Of a stretch of DNA of 61,651 bases, positions 15,736 to 24,763 are shown one piece after another (within the stretch, counting starts at the first letter, position 1; every line of letters starts with the position of its first letter). This DNA is from Bacteroidales bacterium. GTDB taxonomy: Bacteria; Bacteroidota; Bacteroidia; Bacteroidales; Bacteroidaceae. The stretch covers positions 1 through 61,651 of the forward strand of contig JAUMXY010000011.1 in assembly GCA_030528885.1 (NCBI GenBank). Reading direction: 5' to 3'. Made by a program: the position numbers and the translations under genes. Under the pieces are notes generated by a model, which saw only the letters and a list, made by a program, of their open reading frames with translations, had not been told where the DNA came from and ran no database searches.

Positions 15736-16794
15736 CTATTCGTAATGTCTGATTCGTACATCGATGCCAGAATCTTTCAGCTGATGGGGGAGGGAGGACA
15801 AGTCCGTCTGTCCATAGTGGTAAGGGAACAGCACTTTTGGTTTTATGATTCGTGCCGCACGGACAAGTTGCTCCACTGTCATTGTGTAAGGCTGGTTGCA
15901 AGGCAGGAATGCAATGTCAATGTCCTTGATTTCAGCCATCTCTGGAATGTCTTCGGTATCACCTGCAATGTAGATGCGCAAATTGTCCAGCGTCAGAATG
16001 TAGCCGTTGTCACGCCCTTTGGGATGGAATTGAGTGCGCCCTTCCGTCATGTTGTAGGCGGGGGTAGCCTCTACTGCGATGTTCCCGTCAAACTCCAGTC
16101 GGTCTCCGTTCCTCATCATAAGCCCGTGTTCCATCATGTTAACACATTGGGCATTTGCGATGAGGCATGTACCTGGACGAGTTAATTGCCTGATGGCTTC
16201 CTTGTCAAAATGGTCTCCGTGCTCATGTGTAACTAAAATGAAATCAGCTTTAGGCATCTTGGGGTAGTCCACCTTGCGTTCGCCCAGTCCCCCCACTGGA
16301 TCTATCTCAATTTCTTTCCCATCATAATTAATACGTATGCTTGCATGCATCAGCGCATAGAAACGTACAGCCTTCCCGTTGGGAGTCTTGAATGTATCCG
16401 TTTCAGTCATGTCTGTTGTCACAGGCATCTGTTTTTCCTGCCATTCCAGAATGCCGCCAGCCAAATTTGTCACTTGGAAGCCTTTGTCTGCAAGTAATTC
16501 TGCTGCTTTTGCAGACCTTTTTCCACTGCGGCAATACACTGCAACCTGTCTGCAGACATCCAGCTCAGCCATTGCCAACGTCACAAACGTGCTGTCGTTC
16601 ACATCAAGGTTTATGGCCTCCGGGATGTGCCCCTCCTGATACTCCTTTGCGCTTCTCACATCCAAAATCTGAATTTTGGGGTTCTCCATAAGTGCGGCGA
16701 ATTCTTCCGCCGATACATCCTTGTACAATTTTCCGCATGCTGTACAAATATTTAGTCCCAGCAGCGTGAGCATGAAAGAAAAAAATTTGTTCAT
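15736..16794 (-). CDS. Rhodanese domain fused to a metallo-beta-lactamase fold hydrolase
   Basis: 352 aa with an N-terminal export signal (residues 1-20). A rhodanese domain (about 24-120) has LDVRSAKEYQEGHIPEA and the active-site loop CRSGKR (Cys 88). A UlaG-like MBL domain (about 140-352) has the zinc motif THEHGDH (190-195), the later ligand block IAGDTED (near 280) and FPYHYGQTD (near 330). Family knowledge: rhodanese Cys carries persulfide sulfur; UlaG-like hydrolases cleave cyclic or phospho-esters. Persulfide dioxygenase fusions use a different MBL subgroup, so this order and subgroup are unusual. Predicted periplasmic location makes sulfur handling in the envelope an inference only. 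Confidence 0.85.
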   Translation of the reverse strand: MNKFFSFMLTLLGLNICTACGKLYKDVSAEEFAALMENPKIQILDVRSAKEYQEGHIPEAINLDVNDSTFVTLAMAELDVCRQVAVYCRSGKRSAKAAELLADKGFQVTNLAGGILEWQEKQMPVTTDMTETDTFKTPNGKAVRFYALMHASIRINYDGKEIEIDPVGGLGERKVDYPKMPKADFILVTHEHGDHFDKEAIRQLTRPGTCLIANAQCVNMMEHGLMMRNGDRLEFDGNIAVEATPAYNMTEGRTQFHPKGRDNGYILTLDNLRIYIAGDTEDIPEMAEIKDIDIAFLPCNQPYTMTVEQLVRAARIIKPKVLFPYHYGQTDLSSLPHQLKDSGIDVRIRHYE

Positions 16795-16887
16795 GATGAG
16801 TCCTGTTTTTTATTCAACTTTAGCAAGCTCCACTTGTGCCACTTTATCTTTGAATTTCTCCAACGAGTGTTTTTTTTGATTTTGCCA

Positions 16888-16895
16888 CAAAGTTA
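16888..16895 (-). promoter_or_regulatory. -7 element upstream of the rhodanese/MBL gene
   Basis: TAACTTTG on the minus strand, 93 bases before the start at 16794; no TTTG at the -33 spacing. Divergent from the plus-strand promoter at 16906. Confidence 0.4.
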
Positions 16896-16905
16896 TAAAA
16901 AAATG

Positions 16906-16936
16906 TTTGTTTTTCCATTTTTATGACCTATATTTG
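16906..16936 (+). promoter_or_regulatory. Promoter of the esterase/GH9 operon
   Basis: TTTG (16906-16909), exactly 19 bases, TATATTTG (16929-16936). This fits the Bacteroidota consensus and predicts a transcript start near 16943, which excludes the ATG at 16923 as the gene start. Confidence 0.75.
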
Positions 16937-16982
16937 CAACAGAAAGTTTCGATGTAGGAACTTTGAACTTGAAACTATAACA

Positions 16983-18218
16983 ATGGAGATATTTATGAAT
17001 CACAGAATTTATTGCAAGGCGATGGATGCCTCAAGTATGCTTTCTTTCAGCCCTAAGTGTTGGCTGCGGTGTGTCTTATTTGTATGTTTCGGTTTGATTG
17101 CTGTGAGTGGCATGGGGCAGCAGGCTTTAGGGATGCGCCCTCGTGTGAAATCTCCTGTTTTGAATGCAGATGGTACTGTTACGTTCAACTTTTTCGACCC
17201 TACAGCACAGCAAGTGAGTGTGACAGGTGATTTTGGTGAGGTTCGAGGACAAACCTTATCTATGACAAAGCAGGAAAACGGGGTATGGAGTGCAACCACC
17301 AAGGTGCTTAATCCAGAATTGTATTCTTATAGTTTCTCCGTTGATGGGCAGCGTGTGATTGACCCTTCTAATAGTTATGTCAATCGTGATATTTCTACAT
17401 TGAGCAACATCTTTATTGTAACAAAGGAAAAGGGAGATAAAGGACATCTGTATCAAGTGAACGATGTCCCTCATGGCACCCTTTCGCGGGTGTGGTATGA
17501 CAGTCCTACGCTTGGGCAGCAACGCCGTATGACAGTGTACCTTCCTGCAGCTTACGATGGCAAAAAACGTTTTCCCGTGATGTATTTGCTGCATGGTCAT
17601 GGAGGCGATGAAACTGCTTGGGGTGACTTGGGACGTGCATCGCAAATCATGGACAACCTTATTGCCGAAGGTAAATGTGTACCCATGATCGTAGTCATGC
17701 CCAATGGCAATCCCACATGCAATGCTGCTCCTGGATGGTGGCACGAAGGTATGTATACTCCTGATGGGAATGCTTTCAATCAGCGTGGTGCCAAAGCAAC
17801 CATGGAAGAAAGTTTCATGGATATCGTTAATTTTGTAGATGCCCGCTACAAGACTGTTCGTAAACGTTCTGCGAGAGCTGTGACTGGTCTGTCGATGGGC
17901 GGCGGTCATACGTTTGGAATCTCGTACCTTTATCCCGAAGTGTTTGATTACTATGGCTTGCAATCAGCTGCCGCTCGTGTGAAAAGGAATGATGCACAGT
18001 TTGATGCACAGATGGCTCGTCTCTTCAATTCTAAACCTAAGCTTTACTGGATAGGCATTGGCAAGGAAGATTTCTTAATGCAAATGAACAATGACTTGCG
18101 CAGCTATCTTGACAGTCACAACTATCCGTATGAGTACTATGAGAATGACGGCGGACACATTTGGCGTAACTGGCGTATTTATCTTGCCATATTTGCCCAA
18201 AGGATATTTAAGGACTGA
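16983..18218 (+). CDS. Secreted esterase with N-terminal E-set domain (CE1-like)
   Basis: 411 aa from the ATG at 16983; the in-frame ATG at 16923 lies inside the predicted promoter. A long N-terminus with a hydrophobic stretch (LFVCFGLIAVSGMGQQ) acts as signal. An immunoglobulin-like E-set domain (about 45-135, FNFFDPTAQQVSVTGDFG) precedes an esterase D/feruloyl esterase-type alpha/beta hydrolase with YLLHGHGGDETAW, nucleophile GLSMGGG (Ser 304) and catalytic His in GGHIW (His 392). Family knowledge: such enzymes deacylate xylan (feruloyl or acetyl groups). A GH9 enzyme follows 53 bases later, so a plant polysaccharide substrate is likely. Confidence 0.88.
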   Translation: MEIFMNHRIYCKAMDASSMLSFSPKCWLRCVLFVCFGLIAVSGMGQQALGMRPRVKSPVLNADGTVTFNFFDPTAQQVSVTGDFGEVRGQTLSMTKQENGVWSATTKVLNPELYSYSFSVDGQRVIDPSNSYVNRDISTLSNIFIVTKEKGDKGHLYQVNDVPHGTLSRVWYDSPTLGQQRRMTVYLPAAYDGKKRFPVMYLLHGHGGDETAWGDLGRASQIMDNLIAEGKCVPMIVVMPNGNPTCNAAPGWWHEGMYTPDGNAFNQRGAKATMEESFMDIVNFVDARYKTVRKRSARAVTGLSMGGGHTFGISYLYPEVFDYYGLQSAAARVKRNDAQFDAQMARLFNSKPKLYWIGIGKEDFLMQMNNDLRSYLDSHNYPYEYYENDGGHIWRNWRIYLAIFAQRIFKD

Positions 18219-18270
18219 AAAACAAACCTTCAAATAGAAAATTATAACCTCATAAATAACACAAACACAA

Positions 18271-20784
18271 ATGAAAAGACTTTTATTGTTCGTGCACCTG
18301 CTGGCAGCAAGCCTCTGTTATGCACAAAACTTCCAATTAAATGAACGCGAGTATTTTGAACGGCAAGGAGTGAACGTGCTGGTGTTCAGCAATAGTTTTA
18401 ATGGCGGTTTCAATGACGAGAAGAACTCAGGTGTAGAAATTATTCATCATGGGGTGCGTACAGTACAGGGAGGAGCTGTTCGCCTCAACAATACTCCCGA
18501 ACAATGGGATTTGGTACCGAAGATGACCAGTCGCAAGGTGAATCGTGAAGAGGGAAGTATAGAGGTCTGCATGCGCTATGACGATTATGATTTTGATAGC
18601 CGTTTAGTAGTAACCGCAAAAGGTCAGGCTGTCGAGATTGCTGTTTGGCTCGATAAGCCAGTGCCCGAGAAACTGGCTGGTGAAGCCGGCTTTAATTTAG
18701 AGTTCTTGCCCTCGCAGTATTGGTTGAAGACCTATTCTGTAGACGGGAGGCTGGGGCGTCTTCCTCGCTACGCAACAAGTCAAACTATTACGCGACCCAA
18801 TAGTGAAAAACCACGGCAATTCAAGGGGTTTAAGACCTATGATGACCGTGGTACAGACCGTTTTGTCGATCCTCTTCCCATTGAGACGGGACACAGCATT
18901 GTGTTGGCTACAGATGCACAAGAACGCATGATTCGTGTTAGTAGCGAAGACGCTGAACTGCGTCTTTATGATGGGCGTATGCTGGCTCAGAATGGATGGT
19001 TTGTGTTGCGTAGTGTCCTGCCTGCAGGTAAAACAGGAAAAGTGCTTGCTTGGACTGTAGAACCGCATGCGATTCCCAATTGGATTCGTGAACCCAATAT
19101 CGGTTTCTCGCAAGTCGGATACCTGCCAGACCAACCCAAGGTGGCTGTTATAGAATTAGATAAAAATGCCAATCCTTTGGCTCATGCCGCATTGATGCGC
19201 ATCAATGAAGATGGCACAGCAACAGAGGTGTTCCGTGGCGATATCGAAGAGTGGGGAGATTACTTTAAATATAATTATGTGAAGTTTGATTTCTCATCAG
19301 TCAATCAGCCTGGAGTCTACTACATTCAGTATGGAACAGTGAAAACAAACGATTTTCTTATCGACCAGCATGTGTATGATAAGATTACGGATGCCACAAC
19401 AGATGTGTGGGTGCCTATTCACATGAACCACATGTATGTGACTGAAGGTTATCGCACATGGCATGGCGAGCCTTTCAAAGAGGGATATTTGCAAGCTCCG
19501 GCAAGCGACCATTTTGATTTGCATAGCCAAGGAGCAAGTACAGATACAAAATATAAACCGTTGGAGTTGATTCCTGGATTGAACGTTGGTGGTTTTTTTG
19601 ATGCAGGCGATTTTGACATTGAGACTGGTTCAAACATCAGTGTTGTTCAGAACTTCATTCGTATATGGGAGCTTTTCAAACCCAGCCGCGACGAAACTTT
19701 TGTGAGTCAGCAGCAGCGTTATGTGGACCTGCATCGCCCTGATGGCATACCTGATATATTGCAATTTATTGAGCATGGCACTCTGAATCTTGTTGCACAA
19801 GCTGAGCAGATTGGACACATGGCTTCCACACTTTCCAATTCAGTACTTGACAATTACCATCATCTGGGTGATGCTGCCAGCATTACGGATGGGTTACACT
19901 ACGATCCGTCCCTCAAACCTTATGAGGTTTCCGCTGATGGGAAGTCCAGCGGTACACCTGATGATATGTGGGCTTTTACCACTCGTAATCCCAGTCTCGA
20001 TTTTCGGGCAGCAACCATGTTTGCAGCAGCCAGTCGAGCTTTGCAAGGTTACAACGACGAGTTGGCGCAACGTGCGCTGGTGCAGTCAAAACGCCTCATG
20101 GATGAAGCGTCGGCATTGATGGCAAAGGATAGCCGAGGACGGCGTACAGGGCGAAGGGGAGATTTGGGAACAAACTTGCAGCTCTATGCCGCAACACATG
20201 AGGAGCAATATCTTGATAATTTCAATGCTCAGATATGGACATCGCTTGACCGCAATGTCAACTCTACTATCCAGACAGCTTTAGATGCAATTCCTTTTAT
20301 GGATGAGTCTTATCGCCAGCGTTTGCGTCCTTACGTGGAAAGGTATGCTGCTTATGTCGATTCTTTGGAAAAACAGAATCCTTATGGACTTCCAATAGGC
20401 CTTGGTAACTGGGCTGGCGGCGGGCAGGTACTTAGTTTTGGTACAACGGTATGTTTTGCCCACATTTATTTCCCTGACATTATACGCCGTGATGTGATAT
20501 TCCGTGCTGCTGATTGGATTTATGGTTGTCACCCCTACCATAACTATTCCTTCGTGGCGGTAGTGGGCGCGGCACGCCCCAAGGAGGTCTTTTATGGCAA
20601 TAATCGCGCTGATTTCTCTTTCATTCCTGGCAATGTTGCTCCTGGCCTATTGTTCCGTCGTCCTGACCACTTCGAAAATTATGATGATTGGCCATTCTTG
20701 TGGGGACAAAATGAAGGCACTATTGCTGGCAATACACAATATATAATCTTTGGCTCAGCCTTGAAACGGATTCTCCTTCCGTAA
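18271..20784 (+). CDS. Glycoside hydrolase family 9 protein
   Basis: 837 aa, signal peptide residues 1-19 (LLAASLCYAQ). A large N-terminal beta region (20-280) is not typical of simple cellulases. An Ig-like CelD-N domain follows (about 285-370, IGFSQVGYLPDQPKVAVI). The (alpha/alpha)6 GH9 barrel (about 375-837) has GGFFDAGDFDIETG (Asp 444 and Asp 447 as base pair) and the acid Glu 815 in GQNEGTIAGNTQYI. Family knowledge: endo-glucanases or exo-acting beta-glucosidases/glucosaminidases. The FVAVVGAARPKEVFYGNN block resembles the GH9 substrate-binding loop with histidine variation. Co-transcribed with the esterase. Confidence 0.88.
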   Translation: MKRLLLFVHLLAASLCYAQNFQLNEREYFERQGVNVLVFSNSFNGGFNDEKNSGVEIIHHGVRTVQGGAVRLNNTPEQWDLVPKMTSRKVNREEGSIEVCMRYDDYDFDSRLVVTAKGQAVEIAVWLDKPVPEKLAGEAGFNLEFLPSQYWLKTYSVDGRLGRLPRYATSQTITRPNSEKPRQFKGFKTYDDRGTDRFVDPLPIETGHSIVLATDAQERMIRVSSEDAELRLYDGRMLAQNGWFVLRSVLPAGKTGKVLAWTVEPHAIPNWIREPNIGFSQVGYLPDQPKVAVIELDKNANPLAHAALMRINEDGTATEVFRGDIEEWGDYFKYNYVKFDFSSVNQPGVYYIQYGTVKTNDFLIDQHVYDKITDATTDVWVPIHMNHMYVTEGYRTWHGEPFKEGYLQAPASDHFDLHSQGASTDTKYKPLELIPGLNVGGFFDAGDFDIETGSNISVVQNFIRIWELFKPSRDETFVSQQQRYVDLHRPDGIPDILQFIEHGTLNLVAQAEQIGHMASTLSNSVLDNYHHLGDAASITDGLHYDPSLKPYEVSADGKSSGTPDDMWAFTTRNPSLDFRAATMFAAASRALQGYNDELAQRALVQSKRLMDEASALMAKDSRGRRTGRRGDLGTNLQLYAATHEEQYLDNFNAQIWTSLDRNVNSTIQTALDAIPFMDESYRQRLRPYVERYAAYVDSLEKQNPYGLPIGLGNWAGGGQVLSFGTTVCFAHIYFPDIIRRDVIFRAADWIYGCHPYHNYSFVAVVGAARPKEVFYGNNRADFSFIPGNVAPGLLFRRPDHFENYDDWPFLWGQNEGTIAGNTQYIIFGSALKRILLP

Positions 20785-20818
20785 ATGTCAGGAAAGGATT
20801 CTTGGAGTCCCCCTTAAA

Positions 20819-20854
20819 CAGGAAAGGCCAGGAAATAAATCCTGGCCTTTCCTG
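20819..20854. terminator. Shared bidirectional terminator
   Basis: A perfect 14-bp stem (20820-20833 with 20840-20853, extended by one C-G pair), loop AATAAA. It lies between the convergent GH9 and flavin-reductase genes, 35 and 56 bases from their stops, and can end both transcripts. Confidence 0.85.
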
Positions 20855-20909
20855 CTATATTCTCATGTTTACCTTTCTTGCTCCCTCCTTTTAGCTGTCG
20901 ATTTCACTT

Positions 20910-21419
20910 TCATTCGTACACCCCCTCAATCTCCACAACATAGACACTGTGCAGGCTTCCTCCTGGTTTCTCGTTGTACCACTGGTTCAGCACCGCTTTG
21001 TCCACAAAGTCTGCTGCTTGCATGTCTGTCTTGAACAGCTTGCGGCAGTCTAAGGTCAGTCGCGCCTCTTGGAATGTGATGGCTCCGCTCTCTAGCTCCA
21101 CAGGGGTCAGCCCCGTTTCCGCCACCTTGTTTGTGTCTCGTCCGCTCTTCGTTCCGCACAGCTGTAGCGCCTTGCGGCATTCCTCGGGGAAAAAAGAAAG
21201 TGTCATGCGGCTGTTTGTTTCCGTAAATTGGTGTGTGAACCGTTCTGGTCGGATAAATACAAACGCCACAGGCTTGTTCCAGAGAAATCCTATGCCTCCC
21301 CACGAAGCTGTCATTGTGTTGAAGTGCTCTTTTGTACCCGCTGTCACGAGCATCCACTGCTTGCCTATCAGTTCGAAGGCGTTTTCGCGGCCTATGGAGT
21401 GTATGTCTGTTTTTTTCAT
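20910..21419 (-). CDS. Flavin reductase-like FMN-binding protein
   Basis: 169 aa from the ATG at 21419, preceded by only 17 bases after the porin-like gene; the longer upstream frame to 21611 reads arginine/proline-rich nonsense opposite that gene. The flavin reductase-like split-barrel fold is indicated by residues about 15-140: LVTAG near the start, TASWGGIGFLWNKP (about 37-50), FIRPERFTHQ, and LSFFPEECRKAL. Family knowledge: these small proteins bind FMN and reduce flavin or act as unknown oxidoreductases. Last gene of a three-gene minus-strand operon. Confidence 0.85.
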   Translation of the reverse strand: MKKTDIHSIGRENAFELIGKQWMLVTAGTKEHFNTMTASWGGIGFLWNKPVAFVFIRPERFTHQFTETNSRMTLSFFPEECRKALQLCGTKSGRDTNKVAETGLTPVELESGAITFQEARLTLDCRKLFKTDMQAADFVDKAVLNQWYNEKPGGSLHSVYVVEIEGVYE

Positions 21420-21436
21420 TGTTGTTGTCTGAGTTT

Positions 21437-22153
21437 TTATTTGATGTCTTTTTTGTCTGTTCGCAGGATGTCGAAAAGGTAGGTGAGCTTTACTTGTAGG
21501 GTTTGGTTGGCGGAACGTCCGAAGTAGCCTCTCTTGCTGTTGTCGAAGATGTCGCCAAGCCCGTAGTAGTAGCGGCCTTGCAGGAGAATGTGGCCTATGG
21601 GGGTGGAGCATTCCAGTCCTAGTCCTGCAGCTATGCCGTAGTCGAACTTGTTGTCAGGTTCTTTTCCGTATTGATGCACGACGCCATTGGGGCGTGCTGA
21701 GGGGTTCCACTGGTCACTTATGTGTTCTTTGCCTGTCAGATAGAGTCCAAGTTGGGGGCCTGCTTCGAAGATGAATTTGAGGCCGCGCCGCTCGCGTCCC
21801 CATCCCATCTGCATGAGGAGTGGCATCTGCAGGTAGTGCAGGTCTCGCTTGTAGGTGTTTTCTGTTCCGTCTTCTATCAGTTCATCCCAACCGAGGTTGT
21901 TGTATTGCAGTTCGAGTGCAACGCCGCAGATGGTGGTGAAGTACTTTTCGCAGATGTAGCGTGCGGCTATGCCGAACATGGGGGAGCCTTTCATGGTCTG
22001 CTTGATTTTGGGCATGAAGTCCATCTTGTTCATCGTGTACCCGCCTGTGAGCCCGATGGACAGATCGTTGCGATGCTCTCCCACTTGGGCTGCTGCATGA
22101 AGCGTTGTGGCGATGCAGAGCAGGGTCAGTATGGTGCGCGTGGTGTGTTTCAT
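21437..22153 (-). CDS. Outer-membrane beta-barrel (porin-family) protein
   Basis: 238 aa with a signal peptide (TLLCIATTLHAAAQ). The body shows alternating amphipathic strands with glycine-aromatic ends (SIGLTGGYTMNKMDF, FEAGPQLGLYLTG, DYGIAAGLGLE, LLQGRYYYGLGDIFDN) typical of PorT-like eight-strand barrels of Bacteroidota. The start ATG overlaps the stop of the LysM protein gene by 4 bases (ATGA), so translation is coupled. Function beyond an outer-membrane barrel is unknown. Confidence 0.8.
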   Translation of the reverse strand: MKHTTRTILTLLCIATTLHAAAQVGEHRNDLSIGLTGGYTMNKMDFMPKIKQTMKGSPMFGIAARYICEKYFTTICGVALELQYNNLGWDELIEDGTENTYKRDLHYLQMPLLMQMGWGRERRGLKFIFEAGPQLGLYLTGKEHISDQWNPSARPNGVVHQYGKEPDNKFDYGIAAGLGLECSTPIGHILLQGRYYYGLGDIFDNSKRGYFGRSANQTLQVKLTYLFDILRTDKKDIK

Positions 22154-23724
22154 CTTACTGCAATGGTGCCGTCGTTTCTGTATGTTACAATCAGTATGGA
22201 CTTGTTTTGATAGCCAGACCAGGTGTTCTTTTTCTCAAAGTTGAAGGGAAATTGCAGCGAGAGGTAGGAGTAGTTGTGCAGATTCTCGTAGAGGGCTGAG
22301 CCAAAGTCGTTTAGCCCTTTGATGAAGTAGGCGCCGATGTCGTATCCCAGCTCTCCGTAGCGGGGGAGCCCGTTGTATTGCTCTTGCTGGAACCAGCGGC
22401 GGAAACGGGAGTTGAAGAGCTGTGTGCGGTGCTTGTTGGCGTTGCTGTAGAAAGCAGTGAAGAATTGGCAGTTATATTTGGTTAAGAGGGTCTCGTATCT
22501 CCCAGAGAAGGTCTGCCACTCGGGGTAACCGAACAGTTGCAGGGGGTATTCGGATGTGAGTTCCAGTGTCTCCAGCTTGTTGCACAATGTGTTGAATGCG
22601 GATGATGAGCCGCTTGAGGGCACCAGCACGTTGCGCACGCCAGGCTTGAGCATGGTGCCTATATGGCTGAATTCAGATGCATTCACTTCATTGTAGGCGA
22701 TGGCTTGCCCACGCAGAAATTCCTTGAAGCCTGACAGGTAGTTCACGTTATCGTCTCTTTCGCCCATGTGGACGAAAATCACATTGTCTTTCTTGTGGTC
22801 GATGCAGAAGCGGTTGTACACCTGGTTGTAGACCAGCGCATAGGGAACGTTGACCTGAAAGGTGGTGGGGTGTTCGTTGACCAGATTGATGTCGTTGGAG
22901 AGGGGTACGACGTGAGCTATCTTGTTTGTGTGGGCAAAGTTGGCCACCGAGGCGATATTCGCCTGTCGCACAGGTCCTACTATCAGTTGCATGCTCTTCA
23001 TCTCTGGCTTTCGCAGGATTTCGTCGATGGCGGCAAATCCTGATAGTTCGTCATAGGCATGAATCTCAACGGAACAGCCATGCTGCTTCAGGGAGTCGAC
23101 GGCCAGAAGGAATCCTTGATAAAGATTCGTCATCTTTTGAGCTTCCTGAGTCATGTTCTCTTCTTTCAAGGCAAAGGGGAGGATGACCGCCACACGAATT
23201 GTGGAATATTTCTTTATCAAAGCCTTGCGCGCCTCCTCTTCCAGACGTTTCAGTTCTTGCTGATACTGCTGGTTTTCTGCATCGGTGTAGGGGATGTTGA
23301 TTGTTGTGCCCTTCTTCAACTTGTTTTTCTTTATTTCAGGATTAGCCTCGAGCAGCTGAGTCTCGGATATTCCATATAGACGGGAAACTGAATATACTGT
23401 TTCTTTTCGCTTCACTTCATGAGTGGTTTTATACTTCGGTCTCTCTTTAAGTTTTTGAGTTGGTGAGTTTGTGGGTTCATTGGGTTCTGATATGGTCTCT
23501 TGAGTTTGGGCTGGTATAACAATTGTTTGCCCTGCCATCATGTGCTCTGCTTGCAATCCAGGATTGCTCTGCAACAATGCTGCGACAGATATTTCATAAT
23601 GGCGTGCTATGCTGTAAAGCGTTTCGCCTGATTGGACTTCGTGCTTTTGCGATGAGGGTTGCTGTGCCCCAATCGCTAAGACAACGATGAAAGTCGCGAG
23701 AAAAAGAACAGTTCTTTTCATCAT
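22150..23724 (-). CDS. LysM protein with periplasmic binding protein-like domain
   Basis: About 524 aa. The start is placed at 23724 (or 23721) because a promoter at 23752-23783 covers the longer ATG at 23754. A signal peptide is followed by two LysM repeats (about residues 28-72 and 102-146; SGETLYSIARHYEIS and KETVYSVSRLYGIS). A Glu/Lys helix (about 150-170) leads to a type 1 periplasmic-binding fold (about 175-515; IRVAVILPFALKEE, LLAVDSLKQHG, IVGPVRQANI). Family knowledge: LysM binds peptidoglycan; this fusion is widespread in Bacteroidales and resembles LpoA-like regulators of peptidoglycan synthesis in layout only. First gene of the operon with the barrel protein. Confidence 0.85.
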   Translation of the reverse strand: MMKRTVLFLATFIVVLAIGAQQPSSQKHEVQSGETLYSIARHYEISVAALLQSNPGLQAEHMMAGQTIVIPAQTQETISEPNEPTNSPTQKLKERPKYKTTHEVKRKETVYSVSRLYGISETQLLEANPEIKKNKLKKGTTINIPYTDAENQQYQQELKRLEEEARKALIKKYSTIRVAVILPFALKEENMTQEAQKMTNLYQGFLLAVDSLKQHGCSVEIHAYDELSGFAAIDEILRKPEMKSMQLIVGPVRQANIASVANFAHTNKIAHVVPLSNDINLVNEHPTTFQVNVPYALVYNQVYNRFCIDHKKDNVIFVHMGERDDNVNYLSGFKEFLRGQAIAYNEVNASEFSHIGTMLKPGVRNVLVPSSGSSSAFNTLCNKLETLELTSEYPLQLFGYPEWQTFSGRYETLLTKYNCQFFTAFYSNANKHRTQLFNSRFRRWFQQEQYNGLPRYGELGYDIGAYFIKGLNDFGSALYENLHNYSYLSLQFPFNFEKKNTWSGYQNKSILIVTYRNDGTIAVR

Positions 23725-23751
23725 CCTATAGTATTCGTATAATTTGAAGTA

Positions 23752-23783
23752 CAAAATTAGTAAAAAAAGCTAATCATTACAAA
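23752..23783 (-). promoter_or_regulatory. Promoter of the LysM/barrel/flavin reductase operon
   Basis: On the minus strand: TTTG (23780-23783), 20 bases, TAATTTTG (23752-23759). It fits the Bacteroidota consensus with a spacer one longer than usual. Confidence 0.65.
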
Positions 23784-24013
23784 TTAAAATTACATGTTAG
23801 CCTTTTTTATGGGTTTTTCATGTGATTTGTTGAATAGATTAAGTAAATTTGCATTAAAAAGAGTACGAGTTCGGTGTAACAGAGCGTATGCCGAAGAGGG
23901 GAGAGTGGGGCGTTTGCCCTGTATGTGCAGCTGGAAGAATTCTGTTGCCGCTGTCTTCTGCCAACTCGTACCTTACAATGCATAGTCGGATATAAATGCA
24001 TAGTCGGATAGAT

Positions 24014-24763
24014 ATGAAAGAAAAAAAACTTATACTTTATGTGTGTGCTCTGGCACTGCTCTTCCTGATGCCATGCCAAGCCGTGGCGCAAGAAGCTGCG
24101 CCTGTTGTGCAATTCTACTCTATCGATGAAGCCAGCGACGTGGAGGTGACTCCTGGAGAATCGCAAACAGCGCAGGCGCCATTGGACATCACGATGATTT
24201 CCAACGTCGATAACCCCGATGATTATGATTACATCTGCGAATGGAGGATATGGGATGCTAACAAAAATGAATTCTCTCCATTAGTCACACGGTTTGAAGA
24301 GGAAACCAGCTACACATTGACAAAATCAGGAGGGTACAACGTGAAGCTGTACGTGACATTCACGCAAGGAACAGACACTATCGAGTATGAAAGCGAGCCT
24401 ATCAGCATCGTCATCAGCGAATCCAAACTTGTATGCCCCGACGGATTCTCGCCCAACGGAGATGGCATCAATGACTATTTCAGAATAACGGCTCAGTCAA
24501 TCGTGAAACTCAAAGCAACATTTGTCAATCGCTGGGGGCAGCAAGTCCATACAGTCACACTTGATGATGTGGAACATGCAGAAGACGAACCTAACAAGCT
24601 GATTCTTTGGGATGGATTGAAGAATGGGAAATACGTTAAGGACGGGGTCTATTTCCTCAACCTCTATGGTCTTGGGAGCGATGGCTTGGAATACAAGATT
24701 AAGAAAGCTGTAAACGTATTGAAAGGATTCCGCGAAGGCAGCGAAACAACAGGCAACAACTAA
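24014..24763 (+). CDS. T9SS type B sorting domain protein (249 aa)
   Basis: Start taken at 24014, where the signal peptide begins ([19 protein letters not shown], ending AVAQ). One Ig/PKD-like domain (about 30-135) is followed by the gliding-motility type C-terminal domain (about 145-249) with [46 protein letters not shown]. Family knowledge: this C-terminal domain directs export through the type IX system to the cell surface. The cargo is minimal, almost only the sorting domain, so it may be a structural or anchoring protein. Its TAA overlaps the ATG of the UvrA gene by one base. A TAAATTTG element at 23844 is a possible -7 box. Confidence 0.88.
   Translation: MKEKKLILYVCALALLFLMPCQAVAQEAAPVVQFYSIDEASDVEVTPGESQTAQAPLDITMISNVDNPDDYDYICEWRIWDANKNEFSPLVTRFEEETSYTLTKSGGYNVKLYVTFTQGTDTIEYESEPISIVISESKLVCPDGFSPNGDGINDYFRITAQSIVKLKATFVNRWGQQVHTVTLDDVEHAEDEPNKLILWDGLKNGKYVKDGVYFLNLYGLGSDGLEYKIKKAVNVLKGFREGSETTGNN

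Noticed and set aside
20910-21611. Longer version of the flavin reductase gene (233 aa)
   Set aside because: The added 64 residues are Arg/His/Pro-rich antisense-type sequence over the porin gene; the ATG at 21419 gives the normal family length.
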